Position numbers and translations under genes: made by a program. A stretch of 5,080 nt of DNA from an uncultured Syntrophomonadaceae bacterium. GTDB taxonomy: Bacteria; Bacillota; Syntrophomonadia; Syntrophomonadales; Syntrophomonadaceae. Under the pieces are notes generated by a model. It saw nothing but the letters and a program-made list of their open reading frames with translations, searched no databases and had not been told where the DNA came from. Location of the stretch: contig CALXSZ010000164.1 of assembly GCA_944391275.1 (NCBI GenBank), positions 1-5,080 of the forward strand. The letters run 5' to 3'. Numbering within the stretch: position 1 is the first letter of the stretch; each line of letters opens with the position of its first letter. Positions 1 to 5,080 of this stretch are shown piece by piece.

Positions 1-81
1 AAGTATTTTATGGAAGAAATTTTCTACAATCATGAAAGAACGAAGTATAAAAACCTCAAAAAAACAAACACTGGTAATTGA
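1..81 (+). other. possible 3' end of an upstream gene (uncertain)
   Basis: The first reading frame is open from the window edge to a TGA at 79-81 and would encode a basic, Asn/Lys-rich tail of 26 residues. The stop would touch the ribosome binding site of the next gene (80-85), a spacing typical of operons. The frame of the next gene is also open back to the window edge, and the region is AT-rich, so an open frame this short means little. The tail does not match the C-terminus I would expect of YebC, a common upstream neighbour in related genomes. It may simply be leader DNA. Confidence 0.2.
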
Positions 82-85
82 GGTG
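80..85 (+). promoter_or_regulatory. ribosome binding site of the BofC-like gene
   Basis: GAGGTG lies 6 bases upstream of the ATG at 92. It selects this start over an in-frame ATG at 32, which has no purine-rich site before it and would add 20 polar residues ahead of the hydrophobic segment. Confidence 0.7.
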
Positions 86-91
86 ATAAAT

Positions 92-682
92 ATGAAGAAA
101 CGGATTGTTGGAAGGCTATTAACCGTATTCGTTGCGTTGATCTTAGGCAGCGTTTTACTTGAATATGACTTGCGTCAGGGAGCCGCACCTTTGAATAGTA
201 GTGAAAAAAAGCCTCTTACAGCTGAAACGGCCCCTACGGTGGAAGAATCGGTTCCGGTGATTCAGAATGATACGGCGGTTGTTTTTCAACAAGTTTACTT
301 AAAATCGAAGGACATGGTTACCGGAGCCTTGCCCGAACAACACACTCTTATTGGAAAAAGTTTGGAAGATATTTACCGGTTTTATCCGAAAGAACGGGGA
401 TATGAAGTAAAATATGCCGAAAATGAATTGACGATTCGTCAAAGCATTAATGATTACAGCCCGCAACAAAAACAAAAATATCGTTTAAAAATTTATCAAG
501 ATCTTGTTGCGATTTATCAAGGTCCTACAAAAGAGGAAGATGTTTTACAACAGGTTACGTCGATTCGTTATGCGCTCTTGCCATTGGATATACAGGAAAA
601 ATTGAAAAATGGGGAATATGAATTTGAAACCGAAGATCAGTTAAATGATGTATTGATGAATTTTGATGAATGGATCGAATAA
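92..682 (+). CDS. BofC C-terminal domain-like protein, membrane-anchored or secreted
   Basis: The product is 196 residues from the ATG at 92. Residues 1-8 are basic (MKKRIVGR) and residues 9-23 hydrophobic, which makes a signal peptide or membrane anchor; no lipobox cysteine is present. A low-complexity linker rich in Glu, Pro, Thr and Ser covers about residues 31-60. The remainder resembles the C-terminal region of BofC: an ELTIRQSINDYSP stretch (111-123), AIYQGP (140-145) and an acidic tail ending in FDEWIE, comparable to family features such as the I-D-D-L-S-P and F-x-G-P segments and the L-x-x-F-x-x-Y/W end. In Bacillus subtilis BofC is a forespore-secreted regulator that restrains the SpoIVB protease in the sigma-K checkpoint, and bofC lies just upstream of ruvA. 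Here it lies upstream of ruvC. The Bacillus role cannot be assumed, because similar proteins occur in lineages without that checkpoint. The family call rests on recalled motifs and synteny. Confidence 0.65.
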   Translation: MKKRIVGRLLTVFVALILGSVLLEYDLRQGAAPLNSSEKKPLTAETAPTVEESVPVIQNDTAVVFQQVYLKSKDMVTGALPEQHTLIGKSLEDIYRFYPKERGYEVKYAENELTIRQSINDYSPQQKQKYRLKIYQDLVAIYQGPTKEEDVLQQVTSIRYALLPLDIQEKLKNGEYEFETEDQLNDVLMNFDEWIE

Positions 683-734
683 GCGAGTTGGGAAAAAAAA
701 AAAAAAAAGCTTCATTCGCTCGACTTTTTTTTTT
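682..734 (+). terminator. probable Rho-independent terminator with a poly(A) loop
   Basis: Positions 682-692 (AGCGAGTTGGG) can pair with 710-720 (CTTCATTCGCT) in an 11-position stem with one T-C mismatch and three G-T wobbles. The loop is sixteen A residues plus one G (693-709). The spacer CGAC follows, then ten T residues (725-734). The stem begins on the last base of the BofC-like gene's stop codon, where a terminator is expected. An alternative fold pairs A699-G709 with C724-T734. The stem is weaker than usual and the T-run starts 4 bases late, so strength is uncertain. Confidence 0.55.
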
Positions 735-744
735 GCTTTAAATT

Positions 745-753
745 TGTTAAAAT
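745..753 (+). promoter_or_regulatory. candidate extended -10 promoter for the ruvC operon
   Basis: TGTTAAAAT contains TAAAAT (748-753), matching TATAAT at five of six positions, preceded by the TGn of an extended -10 element. No good -35 sits 16-18 bases upstream, where the T-run of the terminator lies; extended -10 promoters can work without one. Transcription would start near 760 and leave a leader of about 26 bases. The position between a probable terminator and ruvC supports the call, but AT-rich DNA produces such matches by chance. Confidence 0.4.
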
Positions 754-770
754 AATAAGATCAGATGATC

Positions 771-776
771 AAGGAG
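771..776 (+). promoter_or_regulatory. ribosome binding site of ruvC
   Basis: AAGGAG is followed by 9 bases and then the ATG at 786. It rules out the in-frame ATG at 765, which lies upstream of this site and would place it inside the coding region. The chosen start gives MLVLGIDPG, the usual RuvC N-terminus. Confidence 0.8.
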
Positions 777-785
777 AACAGCCGT

Positions 786-1295
786 ATGCTTGTGTTAGGA
801 ATCGATCCCGGAACCGCTACCTGCGGATATGGCGTTATTACAATGCAAAATGGACGAGAAAAAACCCTGGATTATGGAGCGATTCTTACCCCGCCGGATT
901 GGCCAATGCCGCGAAGGCTTCTCCATATTGGGCAGGCGCTGCAAATGTTGATTGACCGTTATCAACCGGATGCTTTGGCAGTGGAGGAATTGTTTTATCA
1001 AAAAAATGCTAAAACCGTCATTACCGTAGCCCAGGCCCGCGGCGTGATTTTATATACGGGTGCGAAAAATTCTTTGCCCATTGGAGAATATACGCCTTTA
1101 CAGGTGAAACAATCTGTTGTAGGCTATGGACGGGCTGATAAACGTCAAGTCCAGTCCATGGTCATGCGTATTTTGCATTTAAAAGAAATTCCTAAACCGG
1201 ATGATGCAGCGGACGCCTTAGCGGTAGCGCTTTGTCATTTACATACAAGTCGTATGAAGAAAGCCATGGGAGAAGAGGAGAACGGGTATTTGTGA
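786..1295 (+). CDS. ruvC: Holliday junction resolvase RuvC
   Basis: RuvC is a cytoplasmic, metal-dependent dimeric endonuclease that makes paired nicks in Holliday junctions bound by RuvAB, ending recombinational repair. The product is 169 residues, close to the family norm (173 in E. coli). The RNase H-like fold is visible from its motifs: GIDPG with Asp7 near the N-terminus, AVEELF with Glu67 at the end of a core strand, and the C-terminal KPDDAADALAVALCH with Asp140 and Asp143. These correspond to the four catalytic acidic residues of the family. The segment NAKTVITVAQARGV (74-87) and the QVKQSVVGYGRADK stretch (106-119) are also typical. The TGA stop overlaps the ruvA GTG start in GTGA, indicating translational coupling. 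Bacilli such as B. subtilis use RecU instead, so RuvC has taxonomic value here. Confidence 0.97.
   Translation: MLVLGIDPGTATCGYGVITMQNGREKTLDYGAILTPPDWPMPRRLLHIGQALQMLIDRYQPDALAVEELFYQKNAKTVITVAQARGVILYTGAKNSLPIGEYTPLQVKQSVVGYGRADKRQVQSMVMRILHLKEIPKPDDAADALAVALCHLHTSRMKKAMGEEENGYL
1274..1280 (+). promoter_or_regulatory. ribosome binding site of ruvA, inside ruvC
   Basis: AGAGGAG lies 11 bases before the GTG at 1292, a little far but usable. It supports a GTG start within the ruvC stop region rather than the in-frame TTG at 1232, which would add 20 residues ahead of the normal RuvA N-terminus. Confidence 0.65.
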
Positions 1296-1909
1296 TTACG
1301 TATTTATATGGAAAAGTTTTAGAAATTTTGGACGAAAGCATCTGGTTAAAGGTACAGAACGTGGGATATGAAATTGCCGTTCATCCCAAACACCTGCCGC
1401 GAATTTTGCCTCATCATGAGTTAGAGGTTTATTGCCATATGATGGTTAGTGAAAACGATATTAAACTATATGGATTTTTACAAAAGGAAGAATTACTGTT
1501 ATTTCGGCGCTTAATGATGGTGTCCGGCGTAGGTGGAAAAGTTGCCCAAGCAATGGTTTCTCATATGGCCCCGGACGCCTTGGTCCATGCAATAGTAACG
1601 GGCGATGAAAAAACGCTTGTGCAAATTCCTGGAGTAGGGAAAAAAATGGCCGGCCGTTTAATTTTTGAATTAAAAGATAAATTATTATCCGGTGCCAACG
1701 TACTTCCAACAGAAAACGCCTCCTCGGGCGATTCGTCTACGGGCGCAATGCTGGCGGAAATTATCGAAGCGATGGAAACGTTGGGTTACACACGGACGGA
1801 GGTTTATCCGCTTTTGATTTCGTTGCAAGAAGAAAATGCCTTGCAGGAACGGACCGAAGACAATCTGCGCTTACTGCTCAAACGCCTATCTGAAAAGCGA
1901 CACGGATAA
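1292..1909 (+). CDS. ruvA: Holliday junction branch migration protein RuvA
   Basis: RuvA forms tetramers that hold the Holliday junction in an open square and recruit two RuvB rings for branch migration. From the GTG at 1292 the product is 205 residues (203 in E. coli) and begins like the family (MITYLYGKVLE, compare M-I-G-x-L-x-G-x-V). Residues 1 to about 63 form the OB-fold domain I; Glu54 and Asp56 in VSENDIKLYGF fall where the acidic pin that separates the strands is expected. Domain II has two helix-hairpin-helix motifs, VSGVGGK (78-84) and IPGVGKKMAGRL (112-123), for backbone contacts. A variable linker (about 133-150, rich in Ser, Asn and Gly) leads to the small C-terminal domain III (about 151-205) that contacts RuvB. 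The gene overlaps ruvC by 4 bases and precedes ruvB by 31. An upstream TTG at 1232 is an unlikely start. Confidence 0.97.
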   Translation: MITYLYGKVLEILDESIWLKVQNVGYEIAVHPKHLPRILPHHELEVYCHMMVSENDIKLYGFLQKEELLLFRRLMMVSGVGGKVAQAMVSHMAPDALVHAIVTGDEKTLVQIPGVGKKMAGRLIFELKDKLLSGANVLPTENASSGDSSTGAMLAEIIEAMETLGYTRTEVYPLLISLQEENALQERTEDNLRLLLKRLSEKRHG

Positions 1910-1940
1910 CCAATAAAAGATTTGAAAGGAGCAGGAACAG

Positions 1941-2969
1941 ATGGATGAACGGTTCATTACTTCACACTTACTTCCAGAAGAAGACATGGAAGAAGTTTTT
2001 TTGCGTCCGACCCGTCTACAAGATTATATTGGGCAGCAGCAAGTACGGGAAAATATTGAAGTTTTTATTCAGGCGGCACGTGAGCGCCATCAAAGTTTGG
2101 ATCATGTCCTTCTGAGTGGGCCGCCTGGACTGGGGAAAACAACTCTGGCCAATATTATTGCATCGGAAATGGGAACCAATATCCGCAAAACTTCCGGGCC
2201 GGCTATCGAAAGAGCAGGCGATTTGGCGGCTATTTTGACAAATTTAGAAGCAGGAGAAGTGCTCTTTATTGATGAAATTCACCGCTTGAATCGAACCGTT
2301 GAAGAAATCATGTATTCGGCAATGGAAGATTACAAAATTGACATCGTGATCGGTAAAGGTCCTTCAGCCCGGACACTGGAAGTGGATATCAATCCTTTTA
2401 CATTGGTTGGCGCCACGACACGCCCTGGACTTTTGTCTTCCCCGCTGCGGGATCGTTTCGGCATCAACTGTCGGTTGGAATTTTATGAGGAGAAGGATTT
2501 GATGCAGATCCTCCAGCGTACAGCGCAAATATTAAAAGTCCCGATTACACCCGAAGGAGCAGCGAAATTAGCGGCTTGTTCTCGCGGAACGCCGCGTATC
2601 GCCAATCGATTGTTGAAACGGGTAGCCGATTTTGCGTTGGTGAAGGGAGATGGAGAAATTACGGAAGAATTGGCGGAGACGTCCTTAAGGAGTCTTCTCA
2701 TTGACGAATGCGGGCTGGATCGAATGGATCGGTTGATCCTTGAAACCATTATCCAGAAATTTAACGGCGGGCCGGTGGGTCTGGATACCTTGGCAGCTGC
2801 TATTTCAGAAGAAAGTGATTCTCTGACGGACGTCTACGAACCTTATTTGTTAAAACTAGGGTTTTTGCACAAGACCCCGCGGGGGAGAGTCGTTACAGAA
2901 CGCGGGTATCGGCATATGGGATATAAACCGCATCCATCGGTGAAGTCCGGGAGGTTGTTTGATGAATGA
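1941..2969 (+). CDS. ruvB: Holliday junction branch migration helicase RuvB
   Basis: RuvB is the AAA+ ATPase motor of the RuvAB complex; its hexameric rings pull DNA through the RuvA-bound junction. The product is 342 residues, a normal length. Motifs appear in order: the N-terminal LRPTRLQDYIGQ segment (21-32), Walker A GPPGLGKT (60-67), Walker B LFIDEIH (108-114), sensor 1 GATTRPG (157-163), the arginine-finger region LRDRFG with Arg170, and sensor 2 GTPRIANRLL with Arg219. The C-terminal winged-helix domain covers about residues 256-335 and includes the signature DVYEPYL (297-303) and TPRGR (312-316). AAAGGAG at 1925-1931, 9 bases before the ATG, is a strong ribosome binding site. The end overlaps queH by 8 bases. 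No key residue is missing. Confidence 0.98.
   Translation: MDERFITSHLLPEEDMEEVFLRPTRLQDYIGQQQVRENIEVFIQAARERHQSLDHVLLSGPPGLGKTTLANIIASEMGTNIRKTSGPAIERAGDLAAILTNLEAGEVLFIDEIHRLNRTVEEIMYSAMEDYKIDIVIGKGPSARTLEVDINPFTLVGATTRPGLLSSPLRDRFGINCRLEFYEEKDLMQILQRTAQILKVPITPEGAAKLAACSRGTPRIANRLLKRVADFALVKGDGEITEELAETSLRSLLIDECGLDRMDRLILETIIQKFNGGPVGLDTLAAAISEESDSLTDVYEPYLLKLGFLHKTPRGRVVTERGYRHMGYKPHPSVKSGRLFDE
2949..2954 (+). promoter_or_regulatory. ribosome binding site of queH, inside ruvB
   Basis: GGGAGG sits 7 bases before the ATG at 2962 and only 4 before the adjacent in-frame TTG at 2959. The spacing and the better start codon favour ATG. Confidence 0.7.
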
Positions 2970-3567
2970 AGTAAAAAAAATATCCGATCGTGATAAGCGC
3001 GAAATGTTCCGCTCTCCTAAAATTTTGCTGCATATTTGCTGCGGGCCTTGCGCGACCTACCCGGTGCCTTGGCTCAGGGAACAGGGGTATGAAGTGCGAG
3101 GCTATTTTTACAATCCGAATATCCACCCCTATACGGAATACATGAAACGCAGGGAAGGTTTGGAAAAATATGCCGAAATCGTTGACTTACCGGTTATATG
3201 GGATGAAAATTATCAGCCTCTGAAATATTTCCAGACAATTGCTTTTCGCGAAAGCCAGCGTTGCAGGCTATGTTACCAGATACGCCTGGAACAGGCGGCT
3301 CATATTGCGAAAAAAGGGAAATTTGATTATTATTCGACCACCCTTTTGGTGAGTAAATATCAGAAACATCAGCTCATTCGTGAACTAGGCGAAGCGATTG
3401 GGGAAAAATATGGGGTCCCTTTTTTATATCATGATTTTCGGGAAGGATTTGCTGAAACGGGCGAGCGTTCCCGAGCGTTGGGATTATATCGCCAACAATA
3501 CTGCGGATGTCTGTATAGTGAAATTGAACGTTATGCGCCTAAAGAAATTCGGGCGCTCGTACGTTAG
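2962..3567 (+). CDS. queH: epoxyqueuosine reductase QueH (DUF208 family)
   Basis: QueH performs the last step of queuosine synthesis, reducing epoxyqueuosine to queuosine in the wobble position of tRNAs with GUN anticodons. It is unrelated to the cobalamin-dependent enzyme QueG and replaces it in many bacteria. The product is 201 residues. The family signatures are clear: LLHICCGPCATYP (22-34) with Cys26, Cys27 and Cys30; YFYNPNIHPYTEY (48-60); RCRLCYQIRLE (100-110) with Cys101 and Cys104; STTLLVSKYQ (125-134); HDFREGF (157-163); and YCGCLYS (180-186) with Cys181 and Cys183. These cysteines provide the iron-sulfur and adjacent metal site described for the family. The first 20 residues are a charged extension before the first core strand. 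Overlap with ruvB by 8 bases suggests translational coupling, and queA two genes downstream encodes the enzyme of the preceding step. Confidence 0.95.
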   Translation: MNEVKKISDRDKREMFRSPKILLHICCGPCATYPVPWLREQGYEVRGYFYNPNIHPYTEYMKRREGLEKYAEIVDLPVIWDENYQPLKYFQTIAFRESQRCRLCYQIRLEQAAHIAKKGKFDYYSTTLLVSKYQKHQLIRELGEAIGEKYGVPFLYHDFREGFAETGERSRALGLYRQQYCGCLYSEIERYAPKEIRALVR

Positions 3568-3577
3568 AGGGAAAAGA

Positions 3578-3799
3578 ATGGATATGAATGGAGTTGCTAA
3601 GCTTCTTATGTTAGCGGGAGGCGTTCTATTTGGGTGTGGACTGCTTCTTTATGTGGCGTCCCATTTCAATTGGCCGCTTTTTCGTTTGCCAGGGGATATT
3701 TTTATTAAAAAAGAAAATTTCAGTTTTTTCTTCCCCATTGTGAGTTGTATTCTAATCAGTGTGCTGTTGACTCTTCTCATGAATATTTTTAGAAGATAA
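3578..3799 (+). CDS. small DUF2905 family membrane protein
   Basis: The product is 73 residues from the ATG at 3578, preceded by AGGGAA (3568-3573) and starting 10 bases after the queH stop. The same frame is open further upstream within queH, but that part is a shadow of queH. Two hydrophobic segments, about residues 7-28 and 51-70, are joined by a short polar loop carrying the family pattern: FRLPGDI (35-41), then KKENFSFFFPI (44-54). It ends in the basic FRR. DUF2905 proteins are two-helix inner-membrane proteins of unknown function, often found beside ruv and queuosine genes in Bacillota. I know of no established activity. The family assignment comes from the LPGD...NF.F.FP pattern and the length; position in the operon suggests co-expression but not function. 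Confidence 0.85.
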   Translation: MDMNGVAKLLMLAGGVLFGCGLLLYVASHFNWPLFRLPGDIFIKKENFSFFFPIVSCILISVLLTLLMNIFRR

Positions 3800-3813
3800 A
3801 AAGGAAAAAGAAA

Positions 3814-4914
3814 ATGCATATACAACCATCTTACCAAGAACATCTTACAGAGGATATTTACCAATTGGCGGCTTATGATTACGATTTGCCAACGGAATTG
3901 ATTGCTAAGCATCCGGTCGAACCACGGGATGCTGCGCGGCTTTTGGTGATGGATCGTGAAACCGGCGCGCTGGAAGATCGGGTTTTTTGCAATATTGGGG
4001 ATTATTTGAACCCCGGAGACGCGCTGGTGATTAATGAAACGCGCGTGATTCCAGCACGGCTGTTGGGTTATAAAACGCAAACCGGAGCGAAAGTGGAAAT
4101 TCTTTTATTAAACCGCCTGGAAAACGGGTGGGAAGCTTTGGTGCGCCCGGCTAAACGATTGCCGGCGGGAACCGAAGTCACTTTGACGACGCGGAACCAG
4201 ACTCCTGTGAAAGTATTCATAGAGCAGGAGTTGCCTTTTGCGGGCGGCCGTCTCATTCAATTCTTTTCGGACTTGCCGGAAGACGATATTATTGACCAAT
4301 GCGGGGAAATTCCTCTTCCGCCTTATATGGGACGGCCGGCTGAAGAACGGGATTTAATGGATTACCAAACCGTATATGCCCGTTGTCGCGGCTCGGTCGC
4401 GGCGCCTACAGCTGGACTTCATTTTACGGAACAACTTCTGGATACGCTGAAAAACCAAGGCGTACAAATTATTAAAATTATTCTGCAAGTGGGAATCGGG
4501 ACTTTCCGTCCGGTTTCCGTACCGGATATACGTGACCACCAAATGCATTATGAAAAATATTGGGTGGAAGAACAAGCAGCGAAGAAAATGAACGCCGTTC
4601 GGGCAGGAGGGCATAAAATTGTCGCTGTAGGAACCACCGTGGTGCGAACCTTAGAAACGATTTACGATCCCCAGCAGGGGTTTGTTCCAGGAAACGGAGA
4701 GACGAATAAATTTATTTATCCAGGGTATCGGTATCAAGCCATTGATGCTTTAATCACCAATTTCCATTTGCCGCAATCAACGCTTTTAATGCTGGTTTCG
4801 GCCTTTGCCGGACGGGAACATACCTTAGCAGCTTATCGTCACGCTGTCGAAAAGCGCTATCGGTTTTTTAGTTACGGGGATGCGATGTTTATAACGAGCG
4901 GGAGCGAACGATAG
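3814..4914 (+). CDS. queA: S-adenosylmethionine:tRNA ribosyltransferase-isomerase QueA
   Basis: QueA transfers and isomerises the ribosyl group of S-adenosylmethionine onto preQ1 at position 34 of tRNA, giving epoxyqueuosine, the substrate of QueH. The product is 366 residues, somewhat longer than usual (356 in E. coli, about 340 in Bacillus). Signatures include YDYDLPTELIAKHPVEPRDAARLL (start at residue 21), LVINETRVIPARL (71-83), GEIPLPPYM (164-172), GSVAAPTAGLHFT (193-205), VGIGTFRPV (226-234), AVGTTVVRTLE (271-281), FIYPGYRY (300-307) and DALITNFHLPQSTLLMLVSAFAG (from 311). The extra length is an 18-20 residue N-terminal extension. The ATG at 3814 has AAGGAA (3801-3806) 7 bases upstream; a TTG at 3865 preceded by AGAGGA (3849-3854) would give a more typical N-terminus. 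I keep the ATG. The gene ends in TAG and follows the DUF2905 gene by 14 bases. Confidence 0.97.
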   Translation: MHIQPSYQEHLTEDIYQLAAYDYDLPTELIAKHPVEPRDAARLLVMDRETGALEDRVFCNIGDYLNPGDALVINETRVIPARLLGYKTQTGAKVEILLLNRLENGWEALVRPAKRLPAGTEVTLTTRNQTPVKVFIEQELPFAGGRLIQFFSDLPEDDIIDQCGEIPLPPYMGRPAEERDLMDYQTVYARCRGSVAAPTAGLHFTEQLLDTLKNQGVQIIKIILQVGIGTFRPVSVPDIRDHQMHYEKYWVEEQAAKKMNAVRAGGHKIVAVGTTVVRTLETIYDPQQGFVPGNGETNKFIYPGYRYQAIDALITNFHLPQSTLLMLVSAFAGREHTLAAYRHAVEKRYRFFSYGDAMFITSGSER

Positions 4915-5080
4915 GCGTTGGGTGAAACCGGAAAGAACGCTTAAAAGGGGGGGCCGACCTAGTTTGAGCGAAAAAATATGCGAAGATGCTTATTCGGAAA
5001 CAGTCAAACAATACGGATAGAGCGATTTTCTTATTTTTCCTGGAGAACCTATGGAAAATTGTTTAAAAAAGATGCGTACA
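4915..5080. other. unassigned region downstream of queA
   Basis: No gene is recognisable here. A weak hairpin (GCGTT at 4915-4919 with AACGC at 4936-4940) follows the queA stop but has no T-run, so it is not a standard terminator. A strong G-rich purine tract (4943-4953) precedes a TTG at 4964 that opens an 18-codon frame closed by TAG at 5018-5020; the same frame then stays open to the window edge and contains an ATG at 5051 with GGAGA at 5042-5046. Another frame from the ATG at 4978 is open to the edge. On the minus strand a frame is open from the edge to a stop at 4990-4992. Nothing resembles the start of tgt. Confidence 0.4.

Noticed and set aside
25..30. TACAAT as a -10 element for the BofC-like gene
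   Set aside because: It matches TATAAT at five of six positions, but no credible -35 can be seen at the right distance, the window edge cuts off the upstream DNA, and the region is AT-rich.
2893..3126. Minus-strand open frame across the ruvB-queH junction
   Set aside because: It is a shadow of two well-supported plus-strand genes and shows no motif of its own.
3649..4080. 143-residue minus-strand open frame
   Set aside because: It lies antisense to the DUF2905 gene and the start of queA, both of which have clear family motifs, and its own translation shows no recognisable domain.
4915..4940. Terminator after queA
   Set aside because: The GCGTT/AACGC stem is 5 base pairs around a large loop and is followed by TTAAAAGGGGGGG, not a T-run.
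5018..5020. TAG read as pyrrolysine
   Set aside because: The surrounding frame does not resemble a methylamine methyltransferase, and TAG ends queH and queA normally in this window.
1..5080. Mobile element, CRISPR array, toxin-antitoxin or defence system
   Set aside because: No repeat array, terminal inverted repeats, transposase or integrase motifs, or small paired genes outside the housekeeping operon were visible on either strand.

Overview
The window is an ordinary chromosomal housekeeping segment from a bacterium of the phylum Bacillota, read entirely on the + strand. It carries the Holliday-junction genes ruvC, ruvA and ruvB, followed by the queuosine genes queH and queA, with a small DUF2905 membrane-protein gene between queH and queA and a BofC-like gene in front of ruvC. 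A BofC-type protein points to a spore-former-related lineage. RuvC (rather than RecU) and QueH (rather than QueG) argue against Bacillus-type Bacilli and favour Clostridia or Negativicutes. That placement is inferred from gene content and order; the species cannot be read from the sequence.

Layout: positions 1-91 hold an AT-rich leader, possibly with the last codons of an upstream gene. Positions 92-682 encode a membrane-anchored or secreted BofC-like protein. A hairpin with a poly(A) loop and a T10 tail (682-734) probably ends that transcript, and an extended -10 element (745-753) probably starts the next one. From 786 to 4914 six genes follow with gaps of 31 bases or fewer, or short overlaps: ruvC and ruvA overlap by 4 bases, ruvB follows after 31, queH overlaps ruvB by 8, the DUF2905 gene follows after 10, and queA after 14. 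This is probably one operon. The last 166 bases (4915-5080) contain no gene I can identify; the tgt gene that often follows queA does not visibly start here.

Function: RuvA binds the four-way junction and loads the RuvB hexamer, which drives branch migration, and RuvC cuts the junction. QueA adds the epoxycyclopentanediol ring from S-adenosylmethionine to preQ1 in tRNA, and QueH reduces the resulting epoxyqueuosine to queuosine, so the two are consecutive enzymes. The core genes look intact, with the expected motifs. I see no mobile element, CRISPR array, tRNA, rRNA or phage gene, and no convincing new system. The points most worth a second look are the poly(A)-loop terminator, the unassigned 3' tail, the QueA N-terminal extension and the conserved but poorly understood BofC-like and DUF2905 proteins.
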